Source: an uncultured Prevotella sp.
GTDB lineage: Bacteria > Bacteroidota > Bacteroidia > Bacteroidales > Bacteroidaceae
Assembly: GCA_946404405.1 (NCBI GenBank)
Contig: CAMJDL010000024.1
Location: forward strand, 1-45,654
Length of the DNA: 45,654 nt
Direction of reading: 5' to 3'
Position 1 is the first letter of the stretch. Every line of letters begins with the position of its first letter. A program made the translations under genes and the position numbers. The notes below the pieces were generated by a model, which saw nothing but the letters and a program-made list of their open reading frames with translations, had not been told where the DNA came from and searched no databases. Positions 18,778 through 25,703 of the stretch are shown in pieces.

Positions 18778-20541
18778 ATGAAATTAAGAATAATAAATAA
18801 AATGACAAAAAATATGAAATTCAAGTATTTATTATTTATATTATATACATTATTGTTTTTAATGTATGCATTTATATTTGGCATGGTGTTCACGTCGTGC
18901 TCTAATATGCTGGAGACAGAGTCTGATTTGGTGGAGTTTGAAGAAGACCATACACTGAATCAAGCCACCGACTCGGTTTACAGCGTGATGGGTATCATCA
19001 ACAAGATGCAGGTTATTGCCGACCGAGTAGTTCTGTTGGGCGAGGTTCGTGGCGATCTGATACGAACAACGGATGCTGCTAATTCTGACTTGAAACGTTT
19101 GTCGGCGTTCGAATTCAATGAGAATAACCGCTATAATCAGGTCAGCGATTACTATGCCGTTATCAACAACTGCAACTACTTCTTGGCACATATAGATACG
19201 GCTATGGAGCGTCGAGGGCGCAACTTGTTTATGCGTGAGTATGCAGCTGTAAAGTCATATCGTGCGTGGACTTATCTGCAGCTGGCACTGAACTATGGCG
19301 AGGTGCCATTGATTCTCCAGCCACTGATGACGGAGATAGATGCCCGCGAGGCCATGAAACAGACGCGTGTTGGCATCAAGGAAATCTGTGAGACCTTTAT
19401 TGATGACCTTACCCCATACGTCGGCGTAAACTTGCCGGAATATGGTAGCGTTAGTAATTCGAATCCCAAGTATTTGTTCATTCCCATGCGAGCCCTCTTA
19501 GGCGACCTATGCCTTTGGGCTGGCCGCTATCAGGAGGCTGCACGCTGGTATCACGACTATCTCACTGACAAGTATGATCCCAAACAGATGAATAGTCAGA
19601 GCATTAATTGGGCTAATTCTACGCAGTTCAACTCCGTCTACGACAGCTATGGTCCAATAAGTAGCGATAACGAGATTTTGTGCTATATTCCAATGGAAGC
19701 GCGTGTCTTCGATGGTACTATTAGCGAGTTGCCAGATCTGTATAACTCAACCACAGAGAACAACTACTACTATCAGTTGACTCCATCGTCAAATATGGCA
19801 AAGATTTCGGCGGATCAGACCTATTGTTTCGAGAATGATATTCCTGGGGCAACCACTAAGGATACACTCTATGCACCTCATGTCGGTCTTTTCCGTAGTG
19901 AATTAGTGGGCGACCTGCGTTATTACTCTAACTATGCCTATAGCACTTATGGTACTAACAATGACTATTCAGAGTACAATTCCTATCAACAGCGCATCTA
20001 TAAATCCATCTCTGATAGAATAACAACCTATCGTGTCACGATGATTTACCTCCGCTATGCAGAGGCTCTCAACCGTGCTGGCTATCCACAGTCGGCCTTT
20101 GCCATCCTGAAATACGGCATCTGCGACGATATTCTGAAAACTCGCGTGGACGCTGCTGAACTCGAGGCGGCAGGCGATTTGGTAACCTTTGATCCTGAGC
20201 TTTTCAGGTTTGATGGCAGATATTTTGGTATTCATTCTTTAGGTTCTGGAGATTCTCATGCCAACCAATATTTTACATTGCCTCAGCCTACTACGGAGTT
20301 GGCTACACGTCAAGATACCATTGATTACCAGATTCCTTTGGTTGAAGACATGATTGTTACGGAAATGGCTCTGGAAGGTGCTTTTGAAGGCTATCGCTTC
20401 AACGACCTGATGCGTGTTGCTCTCCGCCGCAATGATCCTGCTTATTTGGCTGATCCTGTCAGTCGTCGCAACGGCGAAGCTGATACAGAGTTGCGTCAGA
20501 AGCTATTGAATACAAAGAACTGGTATCTGCCACTTCGCTAA
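18778..20541 (+). CDS. SusD/RagB-family outer membrane lipoprotein (second copy)
   Basis: A 587-residue lipoprotein, the last gene of the operon. A long hydrophobic N-terminus ends in lipobox FTSC (Cys41), followed by SNMLETESD. Helical repeat patterns typical of SusD are visible (KSYRAWTYLQLALNYGEVPL near residue 160; FIPMRALLGDLCLWAGRYQEA near 240; YLRYAEALNRAGYP near 425), and the C-terminal GAFEGYRFNDLMRVALRR motif is near 540. Alternative starts lie at codons 9 and 13, and the first ATG is kept because it is preceded by AATT as in neighbouring genes. It should cap the channel encoded immediately upstream. Confidence 0.92.
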   Translation: MKLRIINKMTKNMKFKYLLFILYTLLFLMYAFIFGMVFTSCSNMLETESDLVEFEEDHTLNQATDSVYSVMGIINKMQVIADRVVLLGEVRGDLIRTTDAANSDLKRLSAFEFNENNRYNQVSDYYAVINNCNYFLAHIDTAMERRGRNLFMREYAAVKSYRAWTYLQLALNYGEVPLILQPLMTEIDAREAMKQTRVGIKEICETFIDDLTPYVGVNLPEYGSVSNSNPKYLFIPMRALLGDLCLWAGRYQEAARWYHDYLTDKYDPKQMNSQSINWANSTQFNSVYDSYGPISSDNEILCYIPMEARVFDGTISELPDLYNSTTENNYYYQLTPSSNMAKISADQTYCFENDIPGATTKDTLYAPHVGLFRSELVGDLRYYSNYAYSTYGTNNDYSEYNSYQQRIYKSISDRITTYRVTMIYLRYAEALNRAGYPQSAFAILKYGICDDILKTRVDAAELEAAGDLVTFDPELFRFDGRYFGIHSLGSGDSHANQYFTLPQPTTELATRQDTIDYQIPLVEDMIVTEMALEGAFEGYRFNDLMRVALRRNDPAYLADPVSRRNGEADTELRQKLLNTKNWYLPLR

Positions 20542-20572
20542 CGCAATTCGTACAGATACACTATCAAACTAC

Positions 20573-20604
20573 AGGGGGATATGCTTTTAATGGCATATCC
20601 CCCT
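20573..20604 (+). terminator. Terminator at the end of the fasciclin/Sus operon
   Basis: A 12-bp perfect stem (AGGGGGATATGC with its complement) encloses an 8-nt loop, 31 nt after the last operon gene. The downstream tract (TATATAAGG) is a weak T-tract. The same hairpin could also end the convergent tRNA transcript. A separate perfect palindrome CCTTATATAAGG overlaps its 3' edge (20602-20613). Confidence 0.7.
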
Positions 20605-20625
20605 TATATAAGGTGTTATTGTCAG

Positions 20626-20697
20626 TACCCCGACCGCGAATCGAACGCGGAACTAAGTCTTAGGAGGACCTTGTTATATCCATTTAACTATCAGGGC
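20626..20697 (-). tRNA. tRNA-Arg (anticodon CCT)
   Basis: The minus strand folds into a 72-nt cloverleaf. The acceptor stem is GCCCTGA paired with TCGGGGT (with G-T wobbles), the D stem is GTTA/TAAC, the anticodon stem is AGGTC/GACTT with loop CTCCTAA, and the T stem is CCGCG/CGCGG with loop TTCGATT; the discriminator base is A. The anticodon CCT reads AGG arginine codons. No CCA is encoded. A complete promoter lies directly upstream. Confidence 0.92.
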
Positions 20698-20712
20698 ATC
20701 TTTTTTCGGCTG

Positions 20713-20744
20713 CGAAGGTACGAAAAAAAGAGCGAAATACCAAA
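20713..20744 (-). promoter_or_regulatory. Promoter of tRNA-Arg
   Basis: On the minus strand TTTG (20741-20744), 20 bp, then TACCTTCG (20713-20720). This is the Bacteroidota form with one change in the -7 box, and it sits 15 nt before the tRNA. A weak AAATAC/GTATTT hairpin with a nearby T-run (20722-20759) overlaps it and may end the luxS transcript. Confidence 0.7.
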
Positions 20745-20760
20745 TTTATTTAAGTATTTC

Positions 20761-21255
20761 TTATGCATCTGCAAACACCTTGCCGTCGTCTAAAGTTATC
20801 TGGAGTTTGGTGTACTCACAATGGAAATCGTGCTCCAGACGATCCAGATAGCGTCGACTTTCCCACTGGCACATAGGCAGGTCGTGCAACAGATAGTTGC
20901 CACAAGCCTCAGGACGTGTAGCTGGTACCTCCGTCTGTGTGAGAATCCATTTCAGACATTTAATGGTCAGACGGCGCATATCCTCAACGGTGTATGTTCC
21001 CGTCATGATGATATACATGCCTGTGAGACAACCCATGGGCCCCACATATACCACATCGTCCTTCGCTTCAGAATTACGGAACCATGTAGCCATCAAATGT
21101 TCTAGACTATGCATGGCAGCAGGTGCTACGGCAGGCTCCTGGTTGGGCTCCGTGATGCGCAGGTCGAACGTGGTAAATCCCTTATCCTCGCGCGACACAT
21201 AGATGCCGGGCTTCAGACGGGTGTGGTCGATGGTAAAACTCTGTATAACTTCCAT
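20761..21255 (-). CDS. luxS: S-ribosylhomocysteine lyase LuxS
   Basis: LuxS cleaves S-ribosylhomocysteine to homocysteine and DPD, the precursor of autoinducer-2, in the activated methyl cycle. The 164-residue protein has the metal-binding HSLEH (His49, His53) and a third metal ligand, Cys118 in EACGNY, with the catalytic Cys76 in PMGCLTGMY; the common form of that motif is GCRTGFY, so Arg is Leu here. The length fits the family. A longer reading starting at 21300 is rejected because its extra 15 residues would be encoded by the terminator hairpin just upstream. No separate promoter is visible, so luxS may be read through from the GGGtGRT operon. Confidence 0.93.
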   Translation of the reverse strand: MEVIQSFTIDHTRLKPGIYVSREDKGFTTFDLRITEPNQEPAVAPAAMHSLEHLMATWFRNSEAKDDVVYVGPMGCLTGMYIIMTGTYTVEDMRRLTIKCLKWILTQTEVPATRPEACGNYLLHDLPMCQWESRRYLDRLEHDFHCEYTKLQITLDDGKVFADA

Positions 21256-21281
21256 GATTTTGTTTGTCAGGTTAAGAAAGA

Positions 21282-21307
21282 AGAGGATGTGCCTTGACAC
21301 ATCCTCT
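21282..21307 (-). terminator. Hairpin between the GGGtGRT gene and luxS
   Basis: A 10-bp perfect stem (AGAGGATGTG with its complement) with a 6-nt loop is followed on the minus strand by a pyrimidine run rich in T (TTCTTTCTT). It is placed to end or attenuate transcription from the iron-sulfur/GGGtGRT pair before luxS. Confidence 0.65.
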
Positions 21308-21330
21308 CTTATTGATTAGCTGTTGGCTTT

Positions 21331-22347
21331 TTACTTCTTGTTCAAAGCCAGGTCGATGGCTACAGCGATAGCAACAGTAGCACCCACCATGGGGTTGTTG
21401 CCAATACCGAGGAAGCCCATCATCTCGACGTGAGCAGGAACAGAAGAAGAACCTGCGAACTGAGCGTCAGAGTGCATACGACCCATGGTGTCGGTCATAC
21501 CGTAAGAAGCGGGACCAGCAGCCATATTATCGGGGTGCAGGGTACGACCCGTACCACCACCGGAAGCTACTGAGAAGTAGGGCTTGCCAGCCAGTGTGCG
21601 CTCCTTCTTATAGGTACCTGCAACGGGGTGCTGGAAACGGGTGGGGTTGGTAGAGTTACCCGTGATAGACACGTCAACGTTCTCCTTCCACAGGATAGCT
21701 ACACCCTCGCGAACATCGTCGGCACCATAGCACTTAACCTTCAGACGGCTGGGGTTGTTGCCATAAGCAACCTCCTTAACCACCTTCAGCTCAGAGGTGA
21801 AGTAGTCGAACTGAGTCTGTACGTATGTGAAACCGTTGATACGGCTGATAATCTGGGCAGCGTCCTTGCCAAGACCGTTCAGGATAACGCGCAGAGGCTT
21901 CTGGCGAACCTTGTTAGCCATCTCGGCAATCTTGATAGCACCCTCAGCGGCAGCGAAGCTCTCGTGACCAGCCAGGAAGGCGAAGCACTCGGTCTCCTCG
22001 CGGAGCAGACGGGCAGCCAGGTTACCGTGGCCGATACCTACCTTACGGTCGTCGGCTACAGAACCGGGGATGCAGAAGCTCTGCAGACCGATACCGATAG
22101 CCTCGGCAGCGTCAGCGGCATTCTTCACACCCTTCTTGATAGCGATAGCAGCACCACAAACGTAGGCCCACTTAGCGTTCTCGAAGCAGATACGCTGGGT
22201 GTCCTCACACATCTGGTAAGGATCAACGCCTGCCTTTTCACAAATCTCGTTGGCCTCTTCAATACTGTTGATGCCATTCTCCTTCAGAGCAGCAAGAACC
22301 TGGTTGATACGGCGCTCCTGACTCTCAAACTGTACTTTTCTAATCAT
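21331..22347 (-). CDS. GGGtGRT-family protein
   Basis: A 338-residue protein of the family named after its motif, visible here as SVASGGGTGRTLHPDNMAAG near residue 260. The motif is Gly-rich and phosphate-loop-like, and residues after it (SYGMTDTMGRMHSDAQFAG) are also conserved in what I recall of the family. Its biochemical role is not established to my knowledge. It starts 14 nt after an iron-sulfur scaffold-type gene, and these two are typically neighbours in anaerobes, which suggests a joint role in iron-sulfur or redox metabolism. The start is secured by a strong Shine-Dalgarno site. The C-terminus (NNPMVGATVAIAVAIDLAL) is hydrophobic but short. Confidence 0.85.
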   Translation of the reverse strand: MIRKVQFESQERRINQVLAALKENGINSIEEANEICEKAGVDPYQMCEDTQRICFENAKWAYVCGAAIAIKKGVKNAADAAEAIGIGLQSFCIPGSVADDRKVGIGHGNLAARLLREETECFAFLAGHESFAAAEGAIKIAEMANKVRQKPLRVILNGLGKDAAQIISRINGFTYVQTQFDYFTSELKVVKEVAYGNNPSRLKVKCYGADDVREGVAILWKENVDVSITGNSTNPTRFQHPVAGTYKKERTLAGKPYFSVASGGGTGRTLHPDNMAAGPASYGMTDTMGRMHSDAQFAGSSSVPAHVEMMGFLGIGNNPMVGATVAIAVAIDLALNKK

Positions 22348-22355
22348 AGTCGTAT

Positions 22356-22363
22356 CCTCCTTT
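22356..22363 (-). promoter_or_regulatory. Strong Shine-Dalgarno site overlapping the upstream stop codon
   Basis: The minus strand reads TAAAGGAGG, 8 nt, then ATG. The TAA is the stop of the scaffold gene and shares two bases with AAAGGAGG. Such a perfect site is unusual for this lineage, whose genes mostly lack one, and its overlap with the stop suggests translational coupling at a fixed ratio. Confidence 0.75.
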
Positions 22364-23063
22364 ATTCTTTACGTGGGTCAATAGCCTTTACTGCACCTTG
22401 CTCCTGGGTCGTACGACCGTAAGAACCGGTGTTCTTCTTCATAGCCTCATTGGCATCCATACCACCCTTGATGGCTTCCATCATCTTGCCCAGATGTACG
22501 TACTCGTAACCGCAAACCTCGTTGTTCTCGTCCAAGAACATCTTGGTGATGTAACCCTCGGTGAGCTCGAGGTAACGGGTACCCTTAGCAACGGTACCAT
22601 AGAGTGTACCAGTCTGCGAACGAAGACCTTTACCGAGGTCCTCCAGGCCGGCACCGATAGCCAGACCGCCCTCAGAGAAAGCACTCTGTGTGCGACCGTA
22701 TACAATCTGCAGGAACAGCTCGCGCATAGCGGTGTTGATAGCATCGCAAACCAGGTCAGTGTTAAGAGCCTCGAGCAGAGTCTTGCCAGGCAGAATCTCA
22801 GAAGCCATAGCAGCAGAGTGAGTCATACCTGTGCAACCGATGGTCTCAACCAGAGCCTCCTGGATGATACCGTCCTTCACGTTCAGACTCAGCTTGCAGG
22901 CACCCTGCTGGGGAGCACACCAACCAATACCATGGGTATAACCCGAAATGTCCTTAATCTCTTTTGCCTGAATCCATTTGCCCTCCTCGGGAATGGGTGC
23001 AGGACCATGGTAGGCGCCCTTGCAGACGCTACACATGTTGTTCACTTCAGTTGAATAAATCAT
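22362..23063 (-). CDS. NifU/IscU-like iron-sulfur cluster scaffold-type protein
   Basis: A 233-residue protein resembling the NifU N-terminal/IscU fold. Cysteines occur in MCSVC (11, 14), in GWCAPQQGAC (about 55 and 61) and in the IscU-like ETIGCTGMTHSAA segment (about 81). The last corresponds to the GCG(S)A cluster-binding strand of IscU. The C-terminal helix contains VCDAINTAMREL. The start was set at 23063 because a longer reading would begin at 23141, inside the -33 box of the gene's own promoter. It is the first gene of a two-gene unit with the GGGtGRT protein and could supply clusters to it or to a partner enzyme, which is inferred. Confidence 0.82.
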   Translation of the reverse strand: MIYSTEVNNMCSVCKGAYHGPAPIPEEGKWIQAKEIKDISGYTHGIGWCAPQQGACKLSLNVKDGIIQEALVETIGCTGMTHSAAMASEILPGKTLLEALNTDLVCDAINTAMRELFLQIVYGRTQSAFSEGGLAIGAGLEDLGKGLRSQTGTLYGTVAKGTRYLELTEGYITKMFLDENNEVCGYEYVHLGKMMEAIKGGMDANEAMKKNTGSYGRTTQEQGAVKAIDPRKE

Positions 23064-23110
23064 ATTTGTTATTTTATATAAAATAAGAATAATACCTATA
23101 TAAGGATGTG

Positions 23111-23142
23111 CAAAGTTACGGGGATATTCTGAATTCTCCAAA
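23111..23142 (-). promoter_or_regulatory. Promoter of the scaffold/GGGtGRT operon
   Basis: On the minus strand TTTG (23139-23142), 20 bp, TAACTTTG (23111-23118), a perfect match to the lineage consensus. The roughly 40-nt leader that follows contains a perfect 14-bp palindrome ATTTTATATAAAAT (23071-23084). Confidence 0.8.
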
Positions 23143-23191
23143 CGTTATTTCCCTTATTTAAGAACAATTAACAAGCATTTTTGTCACATTC

Positions 23192-23222
23192 TTGCAACTA
23201 TCCAATTTTATTTGTAACTTTG
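23192..23222 (+). promoter_or_regulatory. Promoter of the C_GCAxxG_C_C gene
   Basis: TTG (23192-23194), 20 bp, TAACTTTG (23215-23222) on the plus strand, 43 nt ahead of the ATG. It is divergent from the scaffold operon promoter, with about 50 bp between the two -33 boxes. Confidence 0.7.
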
Positions 23223-23241
23223 CCAAGTGAATGTTGCAAAT

Positions 23242-23269
23242 AAGATATGAGATGGAGGATGTAAGATGG
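23242..23269 (+). repeat. Heptameric repeat containing the start codon
   Basis: Four degenerate 7-bp units (AAGATAT, GAGATGG, AGGATGT, AAGATGG) form the end of the leader, and the ATG of the next gene lies inside the last unit. Related ATG triplets occur in the second and third units. Confidence 0.7.
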
Positions 23270-23766
23270 AAGAAGTCAGAAGAAAGAAAGTGTCGGATCA
23301 GGAGTTAGACGAACGTGTAGCACGTGCAGTCGATAACTTTATGCAGGGCTATGGCTGTTGTCAGAGTGTAGTGGCTGCTTTTGCTGATCTCTATGGCATG
23401 GATGAGGTGATGGCCAAGCGTGTCGCAGCTGGTTTTGGCGGTGGTGTGGGTCGCATGCGCATGATGTGTGGTGCTGTTTCGGGCATTGTCATGCTGGTTG
23501 GCCTCGACTGTGGTCAGACGGAAGGCTCAGATCGTGAGGGCAAGTCGGCTTGTTATAAAGTTGTACAGGAATTATTGGCACGCTCACAGGCCGAGAATGG
23601 TAGCTTGATTTGTGCCGAAATTCTTGGAATTCAGGGGCACGAAAAAGCCCAGAACAGTTACGTGGCATCGGCTCGTACAGCGGAATACTATAAGACGCGT
23701 CCCTGTGCCGCCAAGGTTGAGAGTGCTGCACGTATTTTTGCCGATTATCTGAAGGGTAAAAAGTAG
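23266..23766 (+). CDS. C_GCAxxG_C_C family (redox-type) protein
   Basis: A 166-residue soluble protein of the cysteine-motif family named C_GCAxxG_C_C. Seen here are YGCCQSV (about residues 31-37), GFGGGVGRMRMMCGAVSG (about 57-74, with the CGAxxG core), ICAEILG (about 117-123) and PCAAKV (about 145-150). The spaced cysteines suggest metal or cluster binding, or thiol redox, but the reaction is unknown to me. It is transcribed away from the iron-sulfur scaffold operon, which fits a redox theme. The start codon lies within a 7-bp repeat tract. The next in-frame Met is about 26 codons further and would remove part of the conserved N-terminal helix. Confidence 0.83.
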   Translation: MEEVRRKKVSDQELDERVARAVDNFMQGYGCCQSVVAAFADLYGMDEVMAKRVAAGFGGGVGRMRMMCGAVSGIVMLVGLDCGQTEGSDREGKSACYKVVQELLARSQAENGSLICAEILGIQGHEKAQNSYVASARTAEYYKTRPCAAKVESAARIFADYLKGKK

Positions 23767-23831
23767 TTTTTACTAAAACGTTTGCGGAGAGAAAAATGGA
23801 GGTGAGTGATACAAGTACGGGATAATAGTGT

Positions 23832-23839
23832 TATATTTG
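23832..23839 (+). promoter_or_regulatory. -7 box (TATATTTG) of a possible small RNA
   Basis: TATATTTG fits TAnnTTTG. No -33 TTTG is seen at the right distance. It is followed by about 100 nt with no open reading frame and then a terminator. Confidence 0.4.
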
Positions 23840-23845
23840 CAGCGG

Positions 23846-23949
23846 AAAAGACAATTTCTGGTGACAAAAACACTATGTAACTACAACAACTGACTACTAT
23901 AACTTGAACCGGAGCCATCCCAATCAGGAGAACTCCGGTTCTTTATTAT
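23846..23949 (+). ncRNA. Candidate small RNA, or long 3' UTR of the preceding gene
   Basis: About 100 nt lie between a -7 box at 23832 and a T-tract terminator ending at about 23949. The only ATG inside (ATGTAA) is followed at once by a stop, so no protein is encoded. The arrangement of box, non-coding stretch and hairpin with T-run matches how intergenic small RNAs appear in Bacteroides. It could equally be the 3' UTR of 23266-23766. No known family was recognised. Confidence 0.33.
23906..23949 (+). terminator. Intrinsic terminator (plus strand)
   Basis: A 9-bp stem (GAACCGGAG paired with CTCCGGTTC) with an 18-nt loop, followed by TTTATTATTT on the plus strand. The minus side has no T-tract, so it serves the plus-strand transcript rather than the convergent M6 peptidase gene, whose stop lies within the T-run. 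Confidence 0.7.
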
Positions 23950-25568
23950 TTGATAACGACCTTACGACCATTCATGATATATATGCCACTTCTTGTAGGA
24001 TGAGCGACTTTGCGTCCTTGCAGGTCGTATATGACAGCTCTGCCATCAGTTTTTAGCCATCTGACATTGTCAATGTCCGACGTATTGTCAGGAGAAACGA
24101 TAAAGCTGACGGTTCCCATCTCCGTATTCTCTGAGATACTGTTAAGCATAAAACTTGTGGCCTTGGCAGTAGTACTATTCCAGAAACAGTAGTTGGGCAA
24201 CTGCATCTCATCAGTGAGCGATGTCACCAGTTTTGTGCCAGGGAAGGTAGCAGCAGCCTGAGACTCCGTCCATTCATCTTTTGTATGGGGCTTCCCGTCA
24301 CCACGCAGATAGCTGCTGATTAAAAGTCCCCCCGCAGGTACGACTGCCACGGCTGGATGACCTGGATTGTTGTTGGGCGAATCGTTCATGTTTACGGTAG
24401 TGTATGGATAGTCAACATGATAGACTAATAGTCCATGACCGCAAGACTTTTTGTTGAGTCCTCGCTGTTGTATATTCTCCATGACGATGAAGTCACGGTC
24501 ATTATCAGCATTCACCAACTTATAAGCTTTGCCGCCTTCAATCAGCGGAAGCAGATCGCTGACCTGCCAACTGCCATCAGACATCAGACTGTTGACTTCT
24601 TCCATCTTCGTCCATCCCATCACCTCTTGTTCCCATGCGTTATATGGACAAGGGGCAAAACCGTTGTAGTTATAGAGTCCGTAGTCCATAATGCTGTACG
24701 TTTCCATCCCCTGATTATTGACATAACCGCTCTTATTGGTAGCGTAGAGATCGGGCAGTCCCATACAATGTGAGAACTCATGGATGAATACACCTGTACC
24801 GTTGATATACTGCGAATAATCGTGAGGTTCTTTTTGAGGCGTAAACAACTCCGGACTGCAATTGAAACGTGAAATGCGCAGCGAATCATTCAGTTTAATG
24901 TTCTGATAACTGGCCTTGGCCCAAATGGTACTATCGCCACCACCCTGATTCTGTCCGTAACCTGCGAAGATGACGCATACCAGTTCGATGCGACCGTCCT
25001 TGTCATTGTCGTAGGCACTCCAGTCGCTAACGACGTCTTTGACCTGCTCCATAGCATCGCGGCAGAAATCTGAGAACTTGTCGTCAGAACCTGTTTTATT
25101 TTTACCACCATAGTAAGCCATCTTCTGGGGCAGGGTGATCGGCCCTACGATATCGAACTGTGGCGAGAACTGCTTGTGACTACTGGTCTCGAAATACTGA
25201 CGCACACTGGCTACGTTCAACTGATTCTGATTGCCGAGGTCTTCCTGTTTGTCACCATTCAGGTATTGGTCGAAAGCCTTAACGGGGTCGTTGACAGTAA
25301 AACCTAAATCCTGAAAAGCAGCCAGGATGGTCAGGACACGCGGACTGCCTGTATGTTGCAGATAATTACCCTCAGCGAGAAACGCTGGCGCTGGACAACA
25401 GCCTTCATTTGCTATAGGTGCCAAACGAACACCGCCCTGCATGACTATGGTGCCGTCGGGCAACTTCATGGGTACAAGCGCACGCAAAGGCGGTGCTGCC
25501 AAAACCTCCATATTAAATGCTAATTGCAAACAACTAATAGCAACCAAAAATAGTTTCTTCATCGTCAT
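23946..25568 (-). CDS. Secreted M6-family metalloprotease with Por-type tail
   Basis: A 540-residue exported zinc protease of the immune-inhibitor-A (M6) type. The signal peptide covers about 24 residues. The active-site motif HEFSHCMGLPD is at residues 263-273, with zinc ligands His263, His267 and the third position Asp273, and catalytic Glu264. A Ca-binding-like DNDKDGRIELV segment is near 187-197. The C-terminal 40 residues (AVIYDLQGRKV, ending NGRKVVIK) resemble type IX secretion tails, so export to the surface or medium is inferred. An ATG two codons in (25562) gives MKKLFLVA and may be the real start. The gene is divergent from a papain-like protease lipoprotein. Confidence 0.9.
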   Translation of the reverse strand: MTMKKLFLVAISCLQLAFNMEVLAAPPLRALVPMKLPDGTIVMQGGVRLAPIANEGCCPAPAFLAEGNYLQHTGSPRVLTILAAFQDLGFTVNDPVKAFDQYLNGDKQEDLGNQNQLNVASVRQYFETSSHKQFSPQFDIVGPITLPQKMAYYGGKNKTGSDDKFSDFCRDAMEQVKDVVSDWSAYDNDKDGRIELVCVIFAGYGQNQGGGDSTIWAKASYQNIKLNDSLRISRFNCSPELFTPQKEPHDYSQYINGTGVFIHEFSHCMGLPDLYATNKSGYVNNQGMETYSIMDYGLYNYNGFAPCPYNAWEQEVMGWTKMEEVNSLMSDGSWQVSDLLPLIEGGKAYKLVNADNDRDFIVMENIQQRGLNKKSCGHGLLVYHVDYPYTTVNMNDSPNNNPGHPAVAVVPAGGLLISSYLRGDGKPHTKDEWTESQAAATFPGTKLVTSLTDEMQLPNYCFWNSTTAKATSFMLNSISENTEMGTVSFIVSPDNTSDIDNVRWLKTDGRAVIYDLQGRKVAHPTRSGIYIMNGRKVVIK

Positions 25569-25588
25569 CAGTTCATATGTTTCGGCTG

Positions 25589-25596
25589 CAAAGATA
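25589..25596 (-). promoter_or_regulatory. -7 box (TATCTTTG) of the M6 protease gene
   Basis: The minus strand reads TATCTTTG 20 nt before the ATG. No TTTG -33 box is found, because the upstream DNA is the AAAGTGA heptamer tract. Confidence 0.55.
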
Positions 25597-25602
25597 CAAA
25601 AT

Positions 25603-25632
25603 AAAGTGAAAAGTGAAAAGTGAAAAGTGAAA
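25603..25632 (+). repeat. Heptameric repeat AAAGTGA (four units)
   Basis: Four consecutive perfect AAAGTGA units lie in the divergent region between the two protease genes, exactly where the -35-side of the M6 promoter would be. Confidence 0.85.
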
Positions 25633-25654
25633 AATTTGCTTCAGCAGTAAAATA

Positions 25655-25682
25655 ATTCGTCATTCGTAATTCGTAATTCGAA
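25655..25682 (+). repeat. Heptameric repeat ATTCGTA (four units)
   Basis: Four units (ATTCGTC, ATTCGTA twice, ATTCGAA) lie just upstream of the -7 box of the papain-like protease gene. The period is 7 bp, as in the other tracts of the window, but the unit is different. Confidence 0.85.
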
Positions 25683-25690
25683 ATTTTTAG

Positions 25691-25698
25691 TATTTTTG
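25691..25698 (+). promoter_or_regulatory. -7 box (TATTTTTG) of the papain-like protease gene
   Basis: TATTTTTG fits TAnnTTTG, but the ATG follows only 5 nt later. If this box is used, the mRNA would have almost no leader. Confidence 0.5.
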
Positions 25699-25703
25699 CA
25701 GTC

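Noticed and set aside
20581..20793. A 70-codon plus-strand open frame across the terminator and tRNA
   Set aside because: It covers the tRNA-Arg gene and two hairpins and has no support as a protein.
21256..21300. A 15-residue N-terminal extension of LuxS
   Set aside because: The extension would be encoded by a terminator hairpin, and LuxS proteins start near MEVIQSF.
21628..23054. Long plus-strand open frames (264 and 218 codons) opposite the GGGtGRT and scaffold genes
   Set aside because: The minus-strand proteins have clear family motifs. The plus-strand translations are low-complexity and leucine/threonine rich, with no motif.
25603..25682. CRISPR-like array
   Set aside because: Units are only 7 bp with no spacers, and no cas genes are nearby; they belong to the heptamer family.
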